64,000 bases of DNA from Bacillota bacterium. Lineage in GTDB: Bacteria; Bacillota; Sulfobacillia; JAJZYS01; JAJYTV01. Below are positions 43,426 to 52,161 of the stretch, in pieces. The notes beneath the pieces were generated by a model that was given only the letters and a program-made list of their open reading frames with translations, was not told where the DNA came from and ran no database searches. The translations under genes and the position numbers were made by a program. The DNA is taken from positions 1 to 64,000 of the forward strand of contig JAJZAT010000004.1 in NCBI GenBank assembly GCA_021799275.1, in the 5' to 3' direction. Every line of letters starts with the position of its first letter. The first letter of the stretch is position 1.

Positions 43426-44355
43426 TTAGTGCGCTACGTGAACGTTCTGGCCCGCCGCGACACGCATGCCGATGCCGATGGAAAGCAGTTTCGCCTCCGG
43501 CGGGTCTGCCCGCGACGTGAGGACGATCGGGCACTGAGCGCCAAGCAGGATGCCGGCCGTGCGGGCGCCCTGGAAGTAGGTGAACGCCTTGTAGAGCACG
43601 TTGCCGGCCTCGATGTTCGGCACCACGAGGAGGTCGGGCTCGCCGGCCACCGCGCTGCGGATGCCCTTGTGCAGGGCCGCCTCGCGCGAGATGGCGTTGT
43701 CGAGCGCGAGCGGGCCGTCGACGATGCAGCGCGGCAGCTGGCCGCGCTCGCTCATCTTGGCGAGGTTGGCGGCGTCCACGGTGGCCGGCATGGCCGGATC
43801 GACCAGCTCGACCGCGGCCAGCGCCGCGACCAGCGGCTCCTCGATGTCCAGCGCATGCAGGGCTTCGACCGCGTTGCGGACGATCTCGGTCTTCATCAGC
43901 AGGTCCGGGTTGACATTGACCGCCGCGTCGCTCAGGAAGTACAGGCGATGGTGCAGCGGGTCCTCGAGCACCGCGAGGTGGGACATCTTGCGTCCGCCCT
44001 TGCGCAGGCCATGCTCACGGTCCAGGATCGCCCGCAGGAAGTCGGACGTCTCGATGAGTCCCTTCATCAGCATCTCGGCGCGGCCGCTGCGCACCACGTC
44101 CACCGCGAGCCTCGCGGCCTGACGCTCATCGCTGGCCGCGATGATGCGGTCTTCTCCTGGCAGCTTATACCCCACCGTCTTGGCCGCCAGCTCCAGGCGC
44201 TCGATGTCGCCGACCAGGATCGGCTCCACCCAGCCCTTGTCCTCGGCTTCCTTGATGGCGCTCAAGACCTCGGCGTCGCCGGCGGCAGCCACCGCGACCG
44301 GCACACGACGGGTCGGCACCTCTCCGAGAAGTTCGTGGAAGCTGCGAAAGTGCAT
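43426..44355 (-). CDS. ptb: Phosphate butyryltransferase
   Basis: 309 residues of the phosphotransacetylase family: PVAVAAAGDAEVLSAIKEAEDKG at the N-terminus, VPNIEAGNVLYKAF and AGILLGAQCPIVLTSRAD at the C-terminus. It exchanges CoA for phosphate on branched-chain acyl groups. The start MHFRSFHELL at ATG 44355 is preceded by AGGAG. It heads the catabolic group ptb-bcd-buk-bkd, known in Bacilli as the route from branched-chain amino acids to branched fatty-acid primers. Confidence 0.92.
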   Translation of the reverse strand: MHFRSFHELLGEVPTRRVPVAVAAAGDAEVLSAIKEAEDKGWVEPILVGDIERLELAAKTVGYKLPGEDRIIAASDERQAARLAVDVVRSGRAEMLMKGLIETSDFLRAILDREHGLRKGGRKMSHLAVLEDPLHHRLYFLSDAAVNVNPDLLMKTEIVRNAVEALHALDIEEPLVAALAAVELVDPAMPATVDAANLAKMSERGQLPRCIVDGPLALDNAISREAALHKGIRSAVAGEPDLLVVPNIEAGNVLYKAFTYFQGARTAGILLGAQCPIVLTSRADPPEAKLLSIGIGMRVAAGQNVHVAH

Positions 44356-44362
44356 GGATCTC

Positions 44363-45094
44363 CTACTCCTCTCTCTGCTCTGCCCAAGGGGCCAAGCCCC
44401 AGACCACATCGGTGGCGAGCGCAGGAGCCAGGTCTCCTAGTTCCTGCCTGGCTTCCGCGACCAATGGCCGCTCGCCACCCAGGCAGATGATGTCCGGCGG
44501 TCCATCGATCGCCGCCGCCAATCTCCCGACCGCCATACGCAGGCGGTGCCGCCATGCCGGGAGACCGTCCGGCGTCGCTCTGAGACCCGCCTCGCCGAAC
44601 AGGTGACGCGCGAAGGATTCGCCCTGCGCCGCCAGCTGTCCGCCTGTCCATCGCGTCTCGACGGCCCCTGTGGTGCGTTCGCCGATCGCTTCCTCATCCA
44701 GGCTGCGGAAACTGTCGCGCAGTCGCCCGTCCCGGAGCGCCCAGCCGACCGTCTCGGGTCCCAGCAGGAGCAGCACCGCGCGCTCGGCTCCTGCCGCCTC
44801 GCGGGCCAGAAGTTCTCCCTCGCAGAATGGGGGTGCCGTACGGTAGATGCCCGCGACACCCGTGAGGCGAGCAGACTCGGGCAGTCGGTACATCCGCAAC
44901 GCAACCGGTTTCGCTGCAAGGCCTGCGATGCGCCCCGGCACCGGGTTGCCCGCCGTCGTCGGCACGAGCACCATGGAAGAGCCCGTGGCCGCCAACTGCT
45001 CCGGCAAGGCCGTGGGCTCACCGCGCCAACGGATCGTTTGCGTCCACACCTCCGCCTCGTAAGGCAGCAGGCGCGCATACACCGTAGCACTCAT
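44363..45094 (-). CDS. Unknown protein at the head of the bkd operon, possibly ASKHA-like
   Basis: 243 residues, soluble. I do not recognise the family with confidence. Features: VVLVPTTAGNP-like segment (SMVLVPTTAGNPVPGRIAGL), a central GPETVGWALRDGRLRDSFRSLDEE, and a C-terminal PDIICLGGERPLVAEARQ followed by DVVWGLAPWAEQ. The last part looks like the sugar-binding/adenosine end of acetokinase-like (ASKHA) proteins, and archaeal DUF1464 proteins have been called predicted butyrate kinases, so a kinase-like relative is one guess. ATG 45094 has GGGGAG about 8 nt upstream. It is 7 nt before ptb, so it is probably part of the operon. Confidence 0.55.
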   Translation of the reverse strand: MSATVYARLLPYEAEVWTQTIRWRGEPTALPEQLAATGSSMVLVPTTAGNPVPGRIAGLAAKPVALRMYRLPESARLTGVAGIYRTAPPFCEGELLAREAAGAERAVLLLLGPETVGWALRDGRLRDSFRSLDEEAIGERTTGAVETRWTGGQLAAQGESFARHLFGEAGLRATPDGLPAWRHRLRMAVGRLAAAIDGPPDIICLGGERPLVAEARQELGDLAPALATDVVWGLAPWAEQREE

Positions 45095-45434
45095 CTCCTG
45101 ATCTCCCCAAGCGAACAAGATAACGCAGGCCGAAGTGCGCGTCCACCGCCTGGGAGACGCGCCACCGAGCCGGACGGTGCCCCAGGCTCGCCCACATCGC
45201 AGGATCGGCGGTTGCCGGAAGCAATCGACGAAATTCTCAGACACCTGCAATAGACTGCGCCGCCCGCGGCGATTTCGCAATGGCCGCCTGTTCGTTGTAA
45301 GGATCGGGCAGCATCAGCACGGACGCCGCTGGCGCCAAGGCGCAACTCCTTGAGCCACGGATCGACGATGCGCCGCTCCACGGCCGTTCGCGCTTCCCGG
45401 CCCCCCTAACGCCCGCGGCTGCCGCACCAGGAGC
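45095..45434 (-). promoter_or_regulatory. Leader region of the branched-chain operon
   Basis: A 340-nt stretch without a convincing gene. On the minus strand a weak promoter reads TGGACG, a 16-nt spacer and TTATCT ending near 45118. An AT-rich patch at 45232-45246 (AATTCTCAGACACCT) matches the CodY box of low-GC Firmicutes at 11 of 15 positions; chance is not excluded. No bkdR-type activator gene is present and no properly spaced sigma-54 site was found. Confidence 0.3.
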
Positions 45435-45470
45435 AAAAAGGACGGCCGCCCGGCAGAGGGGCGACCGTCC
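45435..45470 (-). terminator. Rho-independent terminator of spo0A
   Basis: GGACGGTCGCCCC and GGGCGGCCGTCC form a strong stem, followed on the minus strand by TTTTT (45439-45435). It starts 15 nt after the spo0A stop and is the clearest intrinsic terminator in the window. Confidence 0.88.
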
Positions 45471-45484
45471 AGATGTTCCTGCTT

Positions 45485-46267
45485 TCAGCTCGCGCGGGAC
45501 TCCATGCGCAGTTTGTCGGCGACCATGGCGATGAACTCCGAATTGGTCGGCTTGCCGCGCTCCCTGCTGACGGTGTGCGAGAAGATGCGGTGGATTGCCG
45601 TCAGGTTGCCACGGTTCCAGGCCACTTCGATCGCGTGGCGGATGGCCCGTTCGACCCGGCTCGGCGTGGTCTTGTACTTGCGGGCGACGCTCGGATACAG
45701 CTCCTTCGTGACCAGACTCAGCAGTTCCACGTCGTCGATCACCATGAGGATGGCCTCGCGCAGGTACAGGTAGCCCTTGATGTGCGCGGGGATGCCGACC
45801 TCGTGGATGATCCGCGTGACTTCGACGTCCATCTGCCGCGCAGGCGCCGCAGTCGCGGCCGATGTCGCCACAGGCGGTGCCTGCACCTCGCGAGCCGACA
45901 CGAGCTGCCGGACACGCTGGGCGAGGACGTCAAGGCTGAACGGCTTAAGAATGTAATAGTCCGCGCCGAGGGAGCTGATCTGGTGCGTCAGCGCCTCGTG
46001 GCCGAAGGCGGTGAGCGCGATAACCTTGGGACGCACGTCCCGGTTCTCCTGGGAGAGTCGCTCGAGAACGCCGATCCCGTCGAGGTGCGGCATGATGACG
46101 TCGAGAATCAGTACATCCGGCTTCTGCTGGCTTAGGAGTTCGAGCACTTCCACCCCGTTCTGGGCCACGGCGACCAGCTCGAGGTCGCTTTGCCGGGAGA
46201 TGAATTCTCGGACTGTCTCACAGAACTCTCTGTTGTCGTCCGCCAGAACGATGCGGATCTTGGCCAC
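45485..46267 (-). CDS. spo0A: Master sporulation response regulator Spo0A
   Basis: 260 residues. The receiver domain (1-125) has the acidic pair DD at 10-11, the phospho-acceptor Asp56 in LILDVIMP, and LKPF. After a variable linker the DNA-binding domain (about 145-260) has [21 protein letters not shown], the recognition-helix part [18 protein letters not shown] and [16 protein letters not shown], all close to B. subtilis Spo0A. The start is GTG 46267 after GAGGAGG. It follows spoIVB as in all spore formers. Confidence 0.96.
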   Translation of the reverse strand: MAKIRIVLADDNREFCETVREFISRQSDLELVAVAQNGVEVLELLSQQKPDVLILDVIMPHLDGIGVLERLSQENRDVRPKVIALTAFGHEALTHQISSLGADYYILKPFSLDVLAQRVRQLVSAREVQAPPVATSAATAAPARQMDVEVTRIIHEVGIPAHIKGYLYLREAILMVIDDVELLSLVTKELYPSVARKYKTTPSRVERAIRHAIEVAWNRGNLTAIHRIFSHTVSRERGKPTNSEFIAMVADKLRMESRAS

Positions 46268-46365
46268 GGAACTAACCTCCTCATTCCCTAGCGCGTACCA
46301 GAGGTTCGACTCCCTGGACAGGCCTCCCTCCTATCTGCCAGCAAAGCGTTCGCCGTGATTCGGGA

Positions 46366-46391
46366 GGGCCCGCGACGGCTGTCGAGGGCCC
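46366..46391 (-). terminator. Hairpin between spoIVB and spo0A
   Basis: GGGCCCTCGAC / GTCGCGGGCCC stem with a 4-nt loop lies directly after the spoIVB stop. It has no T-run; spo0A probably also has its own promoter in the 127-nt gap, but none is clear. Confidence 0.5.
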
Positions 46392-46394
46392 GAT

Positions 46395-47693
46395 TTACGC
46401 GCCCTGCGCCGATCCGGCCCGTTCCATGGCGTACTCCGATGCCGCGGCGGGGCTCGCAGCCTGTCGAACGTTTCGCTCCGATTGGCAGAGACTTTCGTCC
46501 ATCCACGCCGCGAACGTGCCATAGCCGCGCCACGGATCGTGGACGAACACGTGGGTCACCGCGCCGATGAGTCGCCCGCCCTGTACGAGTGGCGAGCCCG
46601 ACATGCCCTGCACGATGCCACCGCTCCGCCGCAGGAGGCGACGGTCCACGATGCGCAGCACCATCCCTTTCGACCCGGCCCGGCGGTCAGTGATGACACG
46701 CTCGATGCGGACGCGGAACGCCTCCACCTTGTGGTCCCGCAGCACGGTGTAGAGCGTGGCCGGTCCGGGGCGCACCTCGGACGCGGTGGCGAGGGGCAGG
46801 ACGCGTCCCTTGGGCAGCCGCGCGAGCTGTCCGCCGATGCCGACGTCGGTGTTGCGGGTGATGGTACCGAGCGGAAGCTGCGTGAGATCGAGCGCCCCCA
46901 TCTTCTGACCTGGCCGCCCGCGGCGGGCGCGCATCACCCCGAAGACGACGGCAGGGACGATCTCGCCCCTTGACGAGAGTCGTGAACCGGGCGCGAGACG
47001 CACCGAGTGGCCGAGCGCGGCGAACGTGCCGCGCTCGGGATCGGCGAACGTGAGGGTGCCGACGCCGCTCAACTCGTCGCGCACGTAGATGCCGAGCCGA
47101 TACCGCGCAAGCTGGCGATCGAAGACCGGTTGCGCCTTGAGGGTGTGCACGCCGTCGCGGCGCACGACCGTGAGGCGCACCGGCCGGCCGGCCCTGCCCG
47201 CCTGTTGCACGAATTCGTGCAGCCCCGCGTCGGATCGCACAGCGCGTCCGTCGACGGCCGTCAGGGCGTCGCCGACGCGCAGGCCAGCCGCCCCCGCCGG
47301 AAAGCGGAGCGGTCCCTCCGCCGATGGCACGCGGTCGATGGCGACCACGGTCGAAGCGCCGCGCACCGTCACCCCGATCGCCTGTCCGCCCAGGAGCACC
47401 CTGCGCGGCGCCGTGGCCTGCACGTCGACGCGCTTGACCGGCACGCCACCCAGCGTAAGCGCCATCCCGCCTTGCCCGCGGGCCAGCAGTTCGAGTCCGT
47501 GCCGCAGGCGCATCGCCTTCACGCCGCCCACGTCATGATGGCCGAACACGTCCAGATCCGGGATTTCGATAGCGTCGCCTCTCGGCAGGGTGATGCGATC
47601 CGGCAACGCCGCCAGCGCGCGGTACTGCGGTGAGCAGAATCCTACGGTTAGTAGCGAAAGCGCAAGCAAACTCGCGATTTTCCGCGCATTCAC
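46395..47693 (-). CDS. spoIVB: SpoIVB peptidase (S55)
   Basis: 432 residues: an N-terminal membrane anchor/signal (KIASLLALSLLTVGFCS), a PDZ domain (about 115-200, with LRVGDALTAVDGRAV), and the S55 serine peptidase with FAALGHSV (catalytic His) and GIVQGMSGSPLVQ (catalytic Ser). SpoIVB is secreted from the forespore and triggers processing of pro-sigma-K in the mother cell. GTG 47693 has AGGGGG about 9 nt upstream. It follows recN, with a terminator between. Confidence 0.93.
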   Translation of the reverse strand: MNARKIASLLALSLLTVGFCSPQYRALAALPDRITLPRGDAIEIPDLDVFGHHDVGGVKAMRLRHGLELLARGQGGMALTLGGVPVKRVDVQATAPRRVLLGGQAIGVTVRGASTVVAIDRVPSAEGPLRFPAGAAGLRVGDALTAVDGRAVRSDAGLHEFVQQAGRAGRPVRLTVVRRDGVHTLKAQPVFDRQLARYRLGIYVRDELSGVGTLTFADPERGTFAALGHSVRLAPGSRLSSRGEIVPAVVFGVMRARRGRPGQKMGALDLTQLPLGTITRNTDVGIGGQLARLPKGRVLPLATASEVRPGPATLYTVLRDHKVEAFRVRIERVITDRRAGSKGMVLRIVDRRLLRRSGGIVQGMSGSPLVQGGRLIGAVTHVFVHDPWRGYGTFAAWMDESLCQSERNVRQAASPAAASEYAMERAGSAQGA

Positions 47694-47778
47694 GCCGTTT
47701 TGCCCCCTAATCGTCTGCGATGGTCCAGATCTATCGTCTCTCGACATCAGGGGGCGCATGCTGGCAAGAAGACAGAAC

Positions 47779-47798
47779 GCGCGCCCGGATCGGCGCGC
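47779..47798 (-). terminator. Terminator of recN
   Basis: GCGCGCC-GATCC-GGGCGCGC hairpin on the minus strand, followed by the T-rich GTTCTGTCTTCTT. It separates recN from spoIVB. Confidence 0.7.
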
Positions 47799-47856
47799 GA
47801 AGGTCGACCTTATGCTGACAATAACGTGCAGAAAAGCCTGCGCGGGCGCGTTCGAC

Positions 47857-49452
47857 TCAGTCGCCGGCCAGAAGCTCCTGGGCGTGCCGGAGCGCAGTTT
47901 CGCCCGCCTCACCCGAGAGCATGCGCGCGATTTCCGCGACGCGCAGGTCGCCTGACAGAATTTGTGCGTGAACGATCGTGCGGCCGTCCACAACTTCCTT
48001 GCTCAGCCCGATGTGGCGATCCGCCCGCGCCGCGACCACCGCCTGGTGGCTGACCGCGATGACCTGCCGGCGGCGGGAGAGATCCTTGAGATGCAGGGCC
48101 AGGCTGCGTGCCGCCCTGCCACCAAGTCCCTGATCCACCTCGTCCAGCACCAGTGTCGCGTCCTCGTCGCTCGCGAGGATCGACCCGATCGCCAACAGCA
48201 CCCGGCTGGTCTCGCCTCCGGACGCGATCTGCGCCAGCGGGCGTGGCGTCTCGCCAGGGTTGGGCGCAAAATCGAAGCGCACGGCGTCGTCGTCCAGGCT
48301 GTCCAGAACGCAAACGTTCAACGCCGCTTGCGCGAGCGCGAGCCGCTCGAGTTCCGGCTGCACCGCCGCCTCGAAACGCTCCGCGCCTGCCCTGCGCATG
48401 TCGAGAAGCTCCGCCCGCTGCGCCAGGAGGTCGCGCTCGAGCGCGGCGATCTCGTCGCCGAGCCGGGCCGCCTCCTCCTCCCAGGTGGTGAGCCGCTCCA
48501 GTTCCTGCGCGGCCGACTGGCGGTAGGCCAGGATCTCCTCTTCGCTGTCGCCGTACTTACGGCGGAGGCCGTCGAGCAGGGCGCGCCGTTCCTCTGCCCG
48601 GCGCAACGCCTGCGGATCGTACTCCAGGCGTTCGCTCGCGGCGGTGGCGGCGGCAGCCGCCTCGTCGAGCATCGACGCGACATCCTGGAGCAGACGGGCA
48701 AGGTCGGCGAGATCGGCGTCGAAGCGCTGCAGCGGCCGAAGGCGCGCCATGGCCTGACCCACCAGTTCCTCGGCGGACAGCCCGTCCTCCGCGCGCACCG
48801 CGGCGTGTACGTCGGCCAACGCCGCAAGGATGTCCTCACGACGCGAGAGGAGCTCGATCTGCTGGTCGAGGCTCTCCAGTTCGCCGGGCGCGACGCGGGC
48901 CGCGTCGATCTCCTCCACCTCGTGGCGCAGGAGGTCCATCTGCCTGGCGCGCTGCCGGGCGTCGCCACCTGCCTCCTGGCGCCGCCGCTCGAGCTCCTGG
49001 ATGCGTTGGCGCGTGGCCTGCGCCGCGGTATAGGCGCCCTGGCTGCCGGCGTACCGGTCCAGAAGCTCCTGCTGGCGCCTTGGCCGCAGAAGCGTCGCCG
49101 CCTCGCCCTGAGTGAGCAGTTCGACCAGGCTGTCGCCGAGGGCACGAACGTCCTGCGCCGGCGCAACGCGCCCGTCGATGCGCGAGAGCGAACGTCCTTC
49201 GGCGCTCACCTCGCGCTCGAGCAAGACCTCACCACCGCCCGGCGGCCAGAACAGGGCCGCCACGCGCGCGGCCGCGGCGCCCTGGCGGACCACATGGCGG
49301 CTCGAGCGCGCGCCGAGCGCCAGGTCGAGACCATCCAGCAGAATGGACTTGCCCGCGCCGGTCTCGCCCGTGATCACGGTGAGCCCGGACTCGAACTCGA
49401 GTTCGATCTCGTCGACGATCGCGAGCTCCTGGAGTTGCAAGAGCCTCAGCAT
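47857..49452 (-). CDS. recN: DNA repair protein RecN
   Basis: 531 residues of an SMC-like ATPase: Walker A TGETGAGKSILLD at about 29-41, a long coiled-coil middle (about 150-370), signature ASGGETSRVLLAI, and Walker B LVLDEVDQGLGG. It gathers broken DNA ends during double-strand break repair. Its ATG abuts the argR stop. It is the last gene of dxs-tlyA-HD-nadK-argR-recN. Confidence 0.95.
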   Translation of the reverse strand: MLRLLQLQELAIVDEIELEFESGLTVITGETGAGKSILLDGLDLALGARSSRHVVRQGAAAARVAALFWPPGGGEVLLEREVSAEGRSLSRIDGRVAPAQDVRALGDSLVELLTQGEAATLLRPRRQQELLDRYAGSQGAYTAAQATRQRIQELERRRQEAGGDARQRARQMDLLRHEVEEIDAARVAPGELESLDQQIELLSRREDILAALADVHAAVRAEDGLSAEELVGQAMARLRPLQRFDADLADLARLLQDVASMLDEAAAAATAASERLEYDPQALRRAEERRALLDGLRRKYGDSEEEILAYRQSAAQELERLTTWEEEAARLGDEIAALERDLLAQRAELLDMRRAGAERFEAAVQPELERLALAQAALNVCVLDSLDDDAVRFDFAPNPGETPRPLAQIASGGETSRVLLAIGSILASDEDATLVLDEVDQGLGGRAARSLALHLKDLSRRRQVIAVSHQAVVAARADRHIGLSKEVVDGRTIVHAQILSGDLRVAEIARMLSGEAGETALRHAQELLAGD

Positions 49453-49940
49453 CAGAGCGTCAACCTGCGCAGGTCCTCCGCGATGGCCTGCGACGCCGAG
49501 GAGGGCCGCACCACGAGAAAGACCGTCCGTTCGCCGGCCATGCTGCCGATCACGCCCGGTAGGCGCAGGGAGTCGATCGCCTCGCAGACGGCGTCGGCGG
49601 TGGCGGGCAGCGTATGCACCACGATCATGTTCTCGCTGTGATCCACGGACAGCACCGAATCGCGGCAGATGCGCATCAGCTTCTCGTCGGGCGATGGCTG
49701 CCGGATATCGCTCTGGTATTGCTGGCGGCCGTCGGCACCCGTCACCTTGAGCAGGCCGAGTTCCTTGATGTCGCGAGAGACCGTGGCCTGGGTCACGGAG
49801 AGGCCCACCTGGCGCAGTCGCGCGGCCAGTTCCTCCTGCGTGGCGATGTGCTCTTCGCGCACCAATTCGAGAATCCTCAGCTGCCGTCTGGCCTTGTCCC
49901 GAGAAATTGGCCGATCCACCCCCGCCCTACTCGCCGCCAT
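49452..49940 (-). CDS. argR: Arginine repressor ArgR/AhrC
   Basis: 162 residues. The N-terminal winged helix has ARRQLRILELVREEHIATQEELAARL and SVTQATVSRDIKELGLLKV; the C-terminal hexamerisation and Arg-binding domain has NMIVVHTLPATADAVCEAIDSL and the conserved GSMAGERTVFLVVR. It controls arginine biosynthesis and catabolism. The ATG 40 nt before the helix gives a slightly long N-terminus and overlaps the nadK stop. Located between nadK and recN as in Bacilli. Confidence 0.93.
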   Translation of the reverse strand: MAASRAGVDRPISRDKARRQLRILELVREEHIATQEELAARLRQVGLSVTQATVSRDIKELGLLKVTGADGRQQYQSDIRQPSPDEKLMRICRDSVLSVDHSENMIVVHTLPATADAVCEAIDSLRLPGVIGSMAGERTVFLVVRPSSASQAIAEDLRRLTL

Positions 49941-50802
49941 GCGCACCTTCCTCTTCCTGCAGTTTGCGCCGCAGCACGTCGTAAAAGTTCCAGCCCGGGC
50001 GGCGCCAGAGAACAGCCTGTTCGCGGGCGCGCCTCGTGACGACGACATCGTCGGGAAGCAGCTGGATGCCATGCTGACCGTCCACCGTGACGAAGGCGTC
50101 TGCAGGCGGTGCGATGATGCGGACGCGCACTTCCTCGGCGGGATCCACGGCGACGGTGCGGGCGTAGAACGAGTGCGGGCAGATCGGGGTGATCGACAGC
50201 GCGCGCACGTCGGGGGAAAGGACCGGCCCGCCCGCGGAAAGCGCATAAGCCGTCGACCCTGTGGGCGTCGACAGGACCACGCCGTCGGCGGGCCAGACGA
50301 ACGCCGGGCGGCCCCGCAGCCCGACCTCGACGCGAATCAGGCGCGAGAACGGGCCCTTGGCGATCACGACGTCGTTGAGCGCCAGAAAGCGCTCCACCAC
50401 CTCGTCACCGCGCAGCACCTCCGCGCGAAGCATGTTGCGCTGGTCCACGACACGGGCGCCGGTCAGGAGACCCGGCAGCTCGCTCTCGATCTCCTCGGGC
50501 TCGAGCTCCGTCAGGAAGCCGAGATGGCCAAGATTGACGCCGACGAGGGCGATGCCGTAGGGGGCGAGGCGCTTCGCCGCCTGCAGGAGGGTGCCGTCGC
50601 CACCGAAGATGACGGCCACGTCCACTCTGTCGGCCCACGCCTCTAGCGGCTCGGGTTCAACGTCGAGGTCGAGCAGCGCGGCCGCGTCGGGTTCGATGAC
50701 GTAGCTTCGGCCCAGACGACGCAACAGGTGCGCCACTTCCTGGGCGCGCTGCAGCGCTTCCGGCTTGTCAAGATTGGGTATGAGGCCTACTGGCGCAGCC
50801 AC
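49927..50802 (-). CDS. nadK: NAD kinase
   Basis: 291 residues with the GGDGT motif (VAVIFGGDGTLLQAA), GVNLGHLGFLTE, the NAD-site ALNDVVI, and PTGSTAYALSAGGPVL. It makes NADP from NAD. GTG 50802 was chosen because GGGAGG lies 7 nt upstream and the family begins at VGLIPN. It overlaps argR by 14 nt. Confidence 0.93.
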   Translation of the reverse strand: MAAPVGLIPNLDKPEALQRAQEVAHLLRRLGRSYVIEPDAAALLDLDVEPEPLEAWADRVDVAVIFGGDGTLLQAAKRLAPYGIALVGVNLGHLGFLTELEPEEIESELPGLLTGARVVDQRNMLRAEVLRGDEVVERFLALNDVVIAKGPFSRLIRVEVGLRGRPAFVWPADGVVLSTPTGSTAYALSAGGPVLSPDVRALSITPICPHSFYARTVAVDPAEEVRVRIIAPPADAFVTVDGQHGIQLLPDDVVVTRRAREQAVLWRRPGWNFYDVLRRKLQEEEGAHGGE

Positions 50803-50916
50803 ATACAAGCCTCCCGTCCGCGCGACCCCCAACTCTTCGACCGCCCCATGCCCGCCTCCTGCGCGCAGCATGCCCAGTTGCGCCGCGGGCCTGATCCCCG
50901 AAATGCCGCGCGCTGG

Positions 50917-52161
50917 TCAGGCAAGCCCGTGGGCATCGGGCGCGGCAACGCCAAACATTCCGGCCGCCGCCTCGGCGGCCGCGGCCAAGTATGAATCGTC
51001 GGCGAACACGGAGATCGTCCAAAGATCGCGGTAGCGCTCCGCCAGGAGCTCCACCTCCGCGTCGCCGCCCGGGGGGCTGTCGAGCGGGAAGATGCCCTCG
51101 GGCAGGGCGGTCGGCACCCGCATCTCCCGAAACTCGGGGGGCGGCGGGCACGAGATGACCACCTGCCACGGCTGTCCGCCGCATGCTTCCGCGATCTCGG
51201 CTTCCGCGGCGCGCCGGCTGCCGGGCTGCTCGAGCTGCCCGCGCAATTCCTCGAGCCGGTCCTGCCCAACCTGGCGCCGGTCCAGCACCAGTGCACGCTT
51301 CTGCAGCCGCCGGCTGGCCACCGCCGACGCCAGCCTACCCGCATCCTCGCCATGGTCGCCCTTGGCCAGGAGATCCAGGAGCGCGTCGTCGCCCAGGCTG
51401 AGGAGCGACGACGGCCGCAGGCCCGCCTCGCTCGCCAGCTCGATGGCCTTCGCCAGCATGGCGCCTGCCGCGATCTTGGTGTGGTGCAGGTAGACGCGCT
51501 CGGTCAGAAGATAGCGCATGCGGAAGAGCTGCAGGATCTCGGAACGGGCATCGGGGCGCAGGCGCCCGTGCCGCTCCAGTCGGACGCCGAGGCGGCCGTC
51601 CAGCACCTCGAGGGTCCGCAGCACGCGGTCGTCGTACTGCTGGCGGATGCCCGTCATGTAGGCGTCCCGACGCAGGTAGTCGAAGAGGTCCGCGTCCACC
51701 GGTCCGCTGACGACGTCGTGGGCCCAGAGGGGCACGCCAGCATCGCCGAAGAGCACCGCCAGGGCCTTCTCGCCTGCGGGCAGGGCTCTGAGACGCCGGC
51801 CGATCTCGCCACCGAGCGCCTCCCGCATCCTTGCCGGCGTGTCATGGCGGGGAAGGAGCGGGCGCTCATCCTCGAACGTGTGACCGAAGGGGGCGTGCGC
51901 GATGTCGTGCAGCAGGGCCGCGATGCGCACGGGGCCCGCCCAGGGGTCCTTGTCGCGGCCGAGGGACGCCAGGATCAGGCCGGCCGCGTGGGCCGTGCCG
52001 AGGGAATGTTCAAAGCGGCTGTGCTGCGCCCCTGGGTAGACGAGGTACGCAAGGCCGAGCTGGCGCACCCGCCGCAGGCGCTGCATCTCGGGCGTGTCGA
52101 GCAGGCTTTCGAGGTCATCCGGCAGGTCGATGTCGCCCCAGACCGGGTCGCGCACCAGCAT
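50917..52161 (-). CDS. HD-domain phosphohydrolase (YwfO/SAMHD1-like)
   Basis: 414 residues. It starts RDPVWGDIDLPDDLESLLDTPEMQRL, typical of the dNTPase-like HD group, with HSRFEHSLG, LLHDIAHAPFGHTFED (HD pair) and the metal Asp in VDADLFDYLRRDAY. B. subtilis YwfO hydrolyses dNTPs; the substrate here is not known. The C-terminal 150 residues are variable. It overlaps the tlyA stop by 1 nt and precedes nadK. Confidence 0.85.
   Translation of the reverse strand: MLVRDPVWGDIDLPDDLESLLDTPEMQRLRRVRQLGLAYLVYPGAQHSRFEHSLGTAHAAGLILASLGRDKDPWAGPVRIAALLHDIAHAPFGHTFEDERPLLPRHDTPARMREALGGEIGRRLRALPAGEKALAVLFGDAGVPLWAHDVVSGPVDADLFDYLRRDAYMTGIRQQYDDRVLRTLEVLDGRLGVRLERHGRLRPDARSEILQLFRMRYLLTERVYLHHTKIAAGAMLAKAIELASEAGLRPSSLLSLGDDALLDLLAKGDHGEDAGRLASAVASRRLQKRALVLDRRQVGQDRLEELRGQLEQPGSRRAAEAEIAEACGGQPWQVVISCPPPPEFREMRVPTALPEGIFPLDSPPGGDAEVELLAERYRDLWTISVFADDSYLAAAAEAAAGMFGVAAPDAHGLA

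Noticed and set aside
45240-45275. Sigma-54 -24/-12 promoter for the branched-chain operon (minus strand GG...TTGCA)
   Set aside because: The GG and GC dinucleotides are one base too far apart (13 instead of 12), and no sigma-54 activator gene is near. Spacing is strict for this sigma factor.
46268-46394. Sigma-H promoter for spo0A (AGGA...GAA on the minus strand)
   Set aside because: The -10 half is GAAC rather than GAAT and the spacing is not clearly right; too weak to report as a site.
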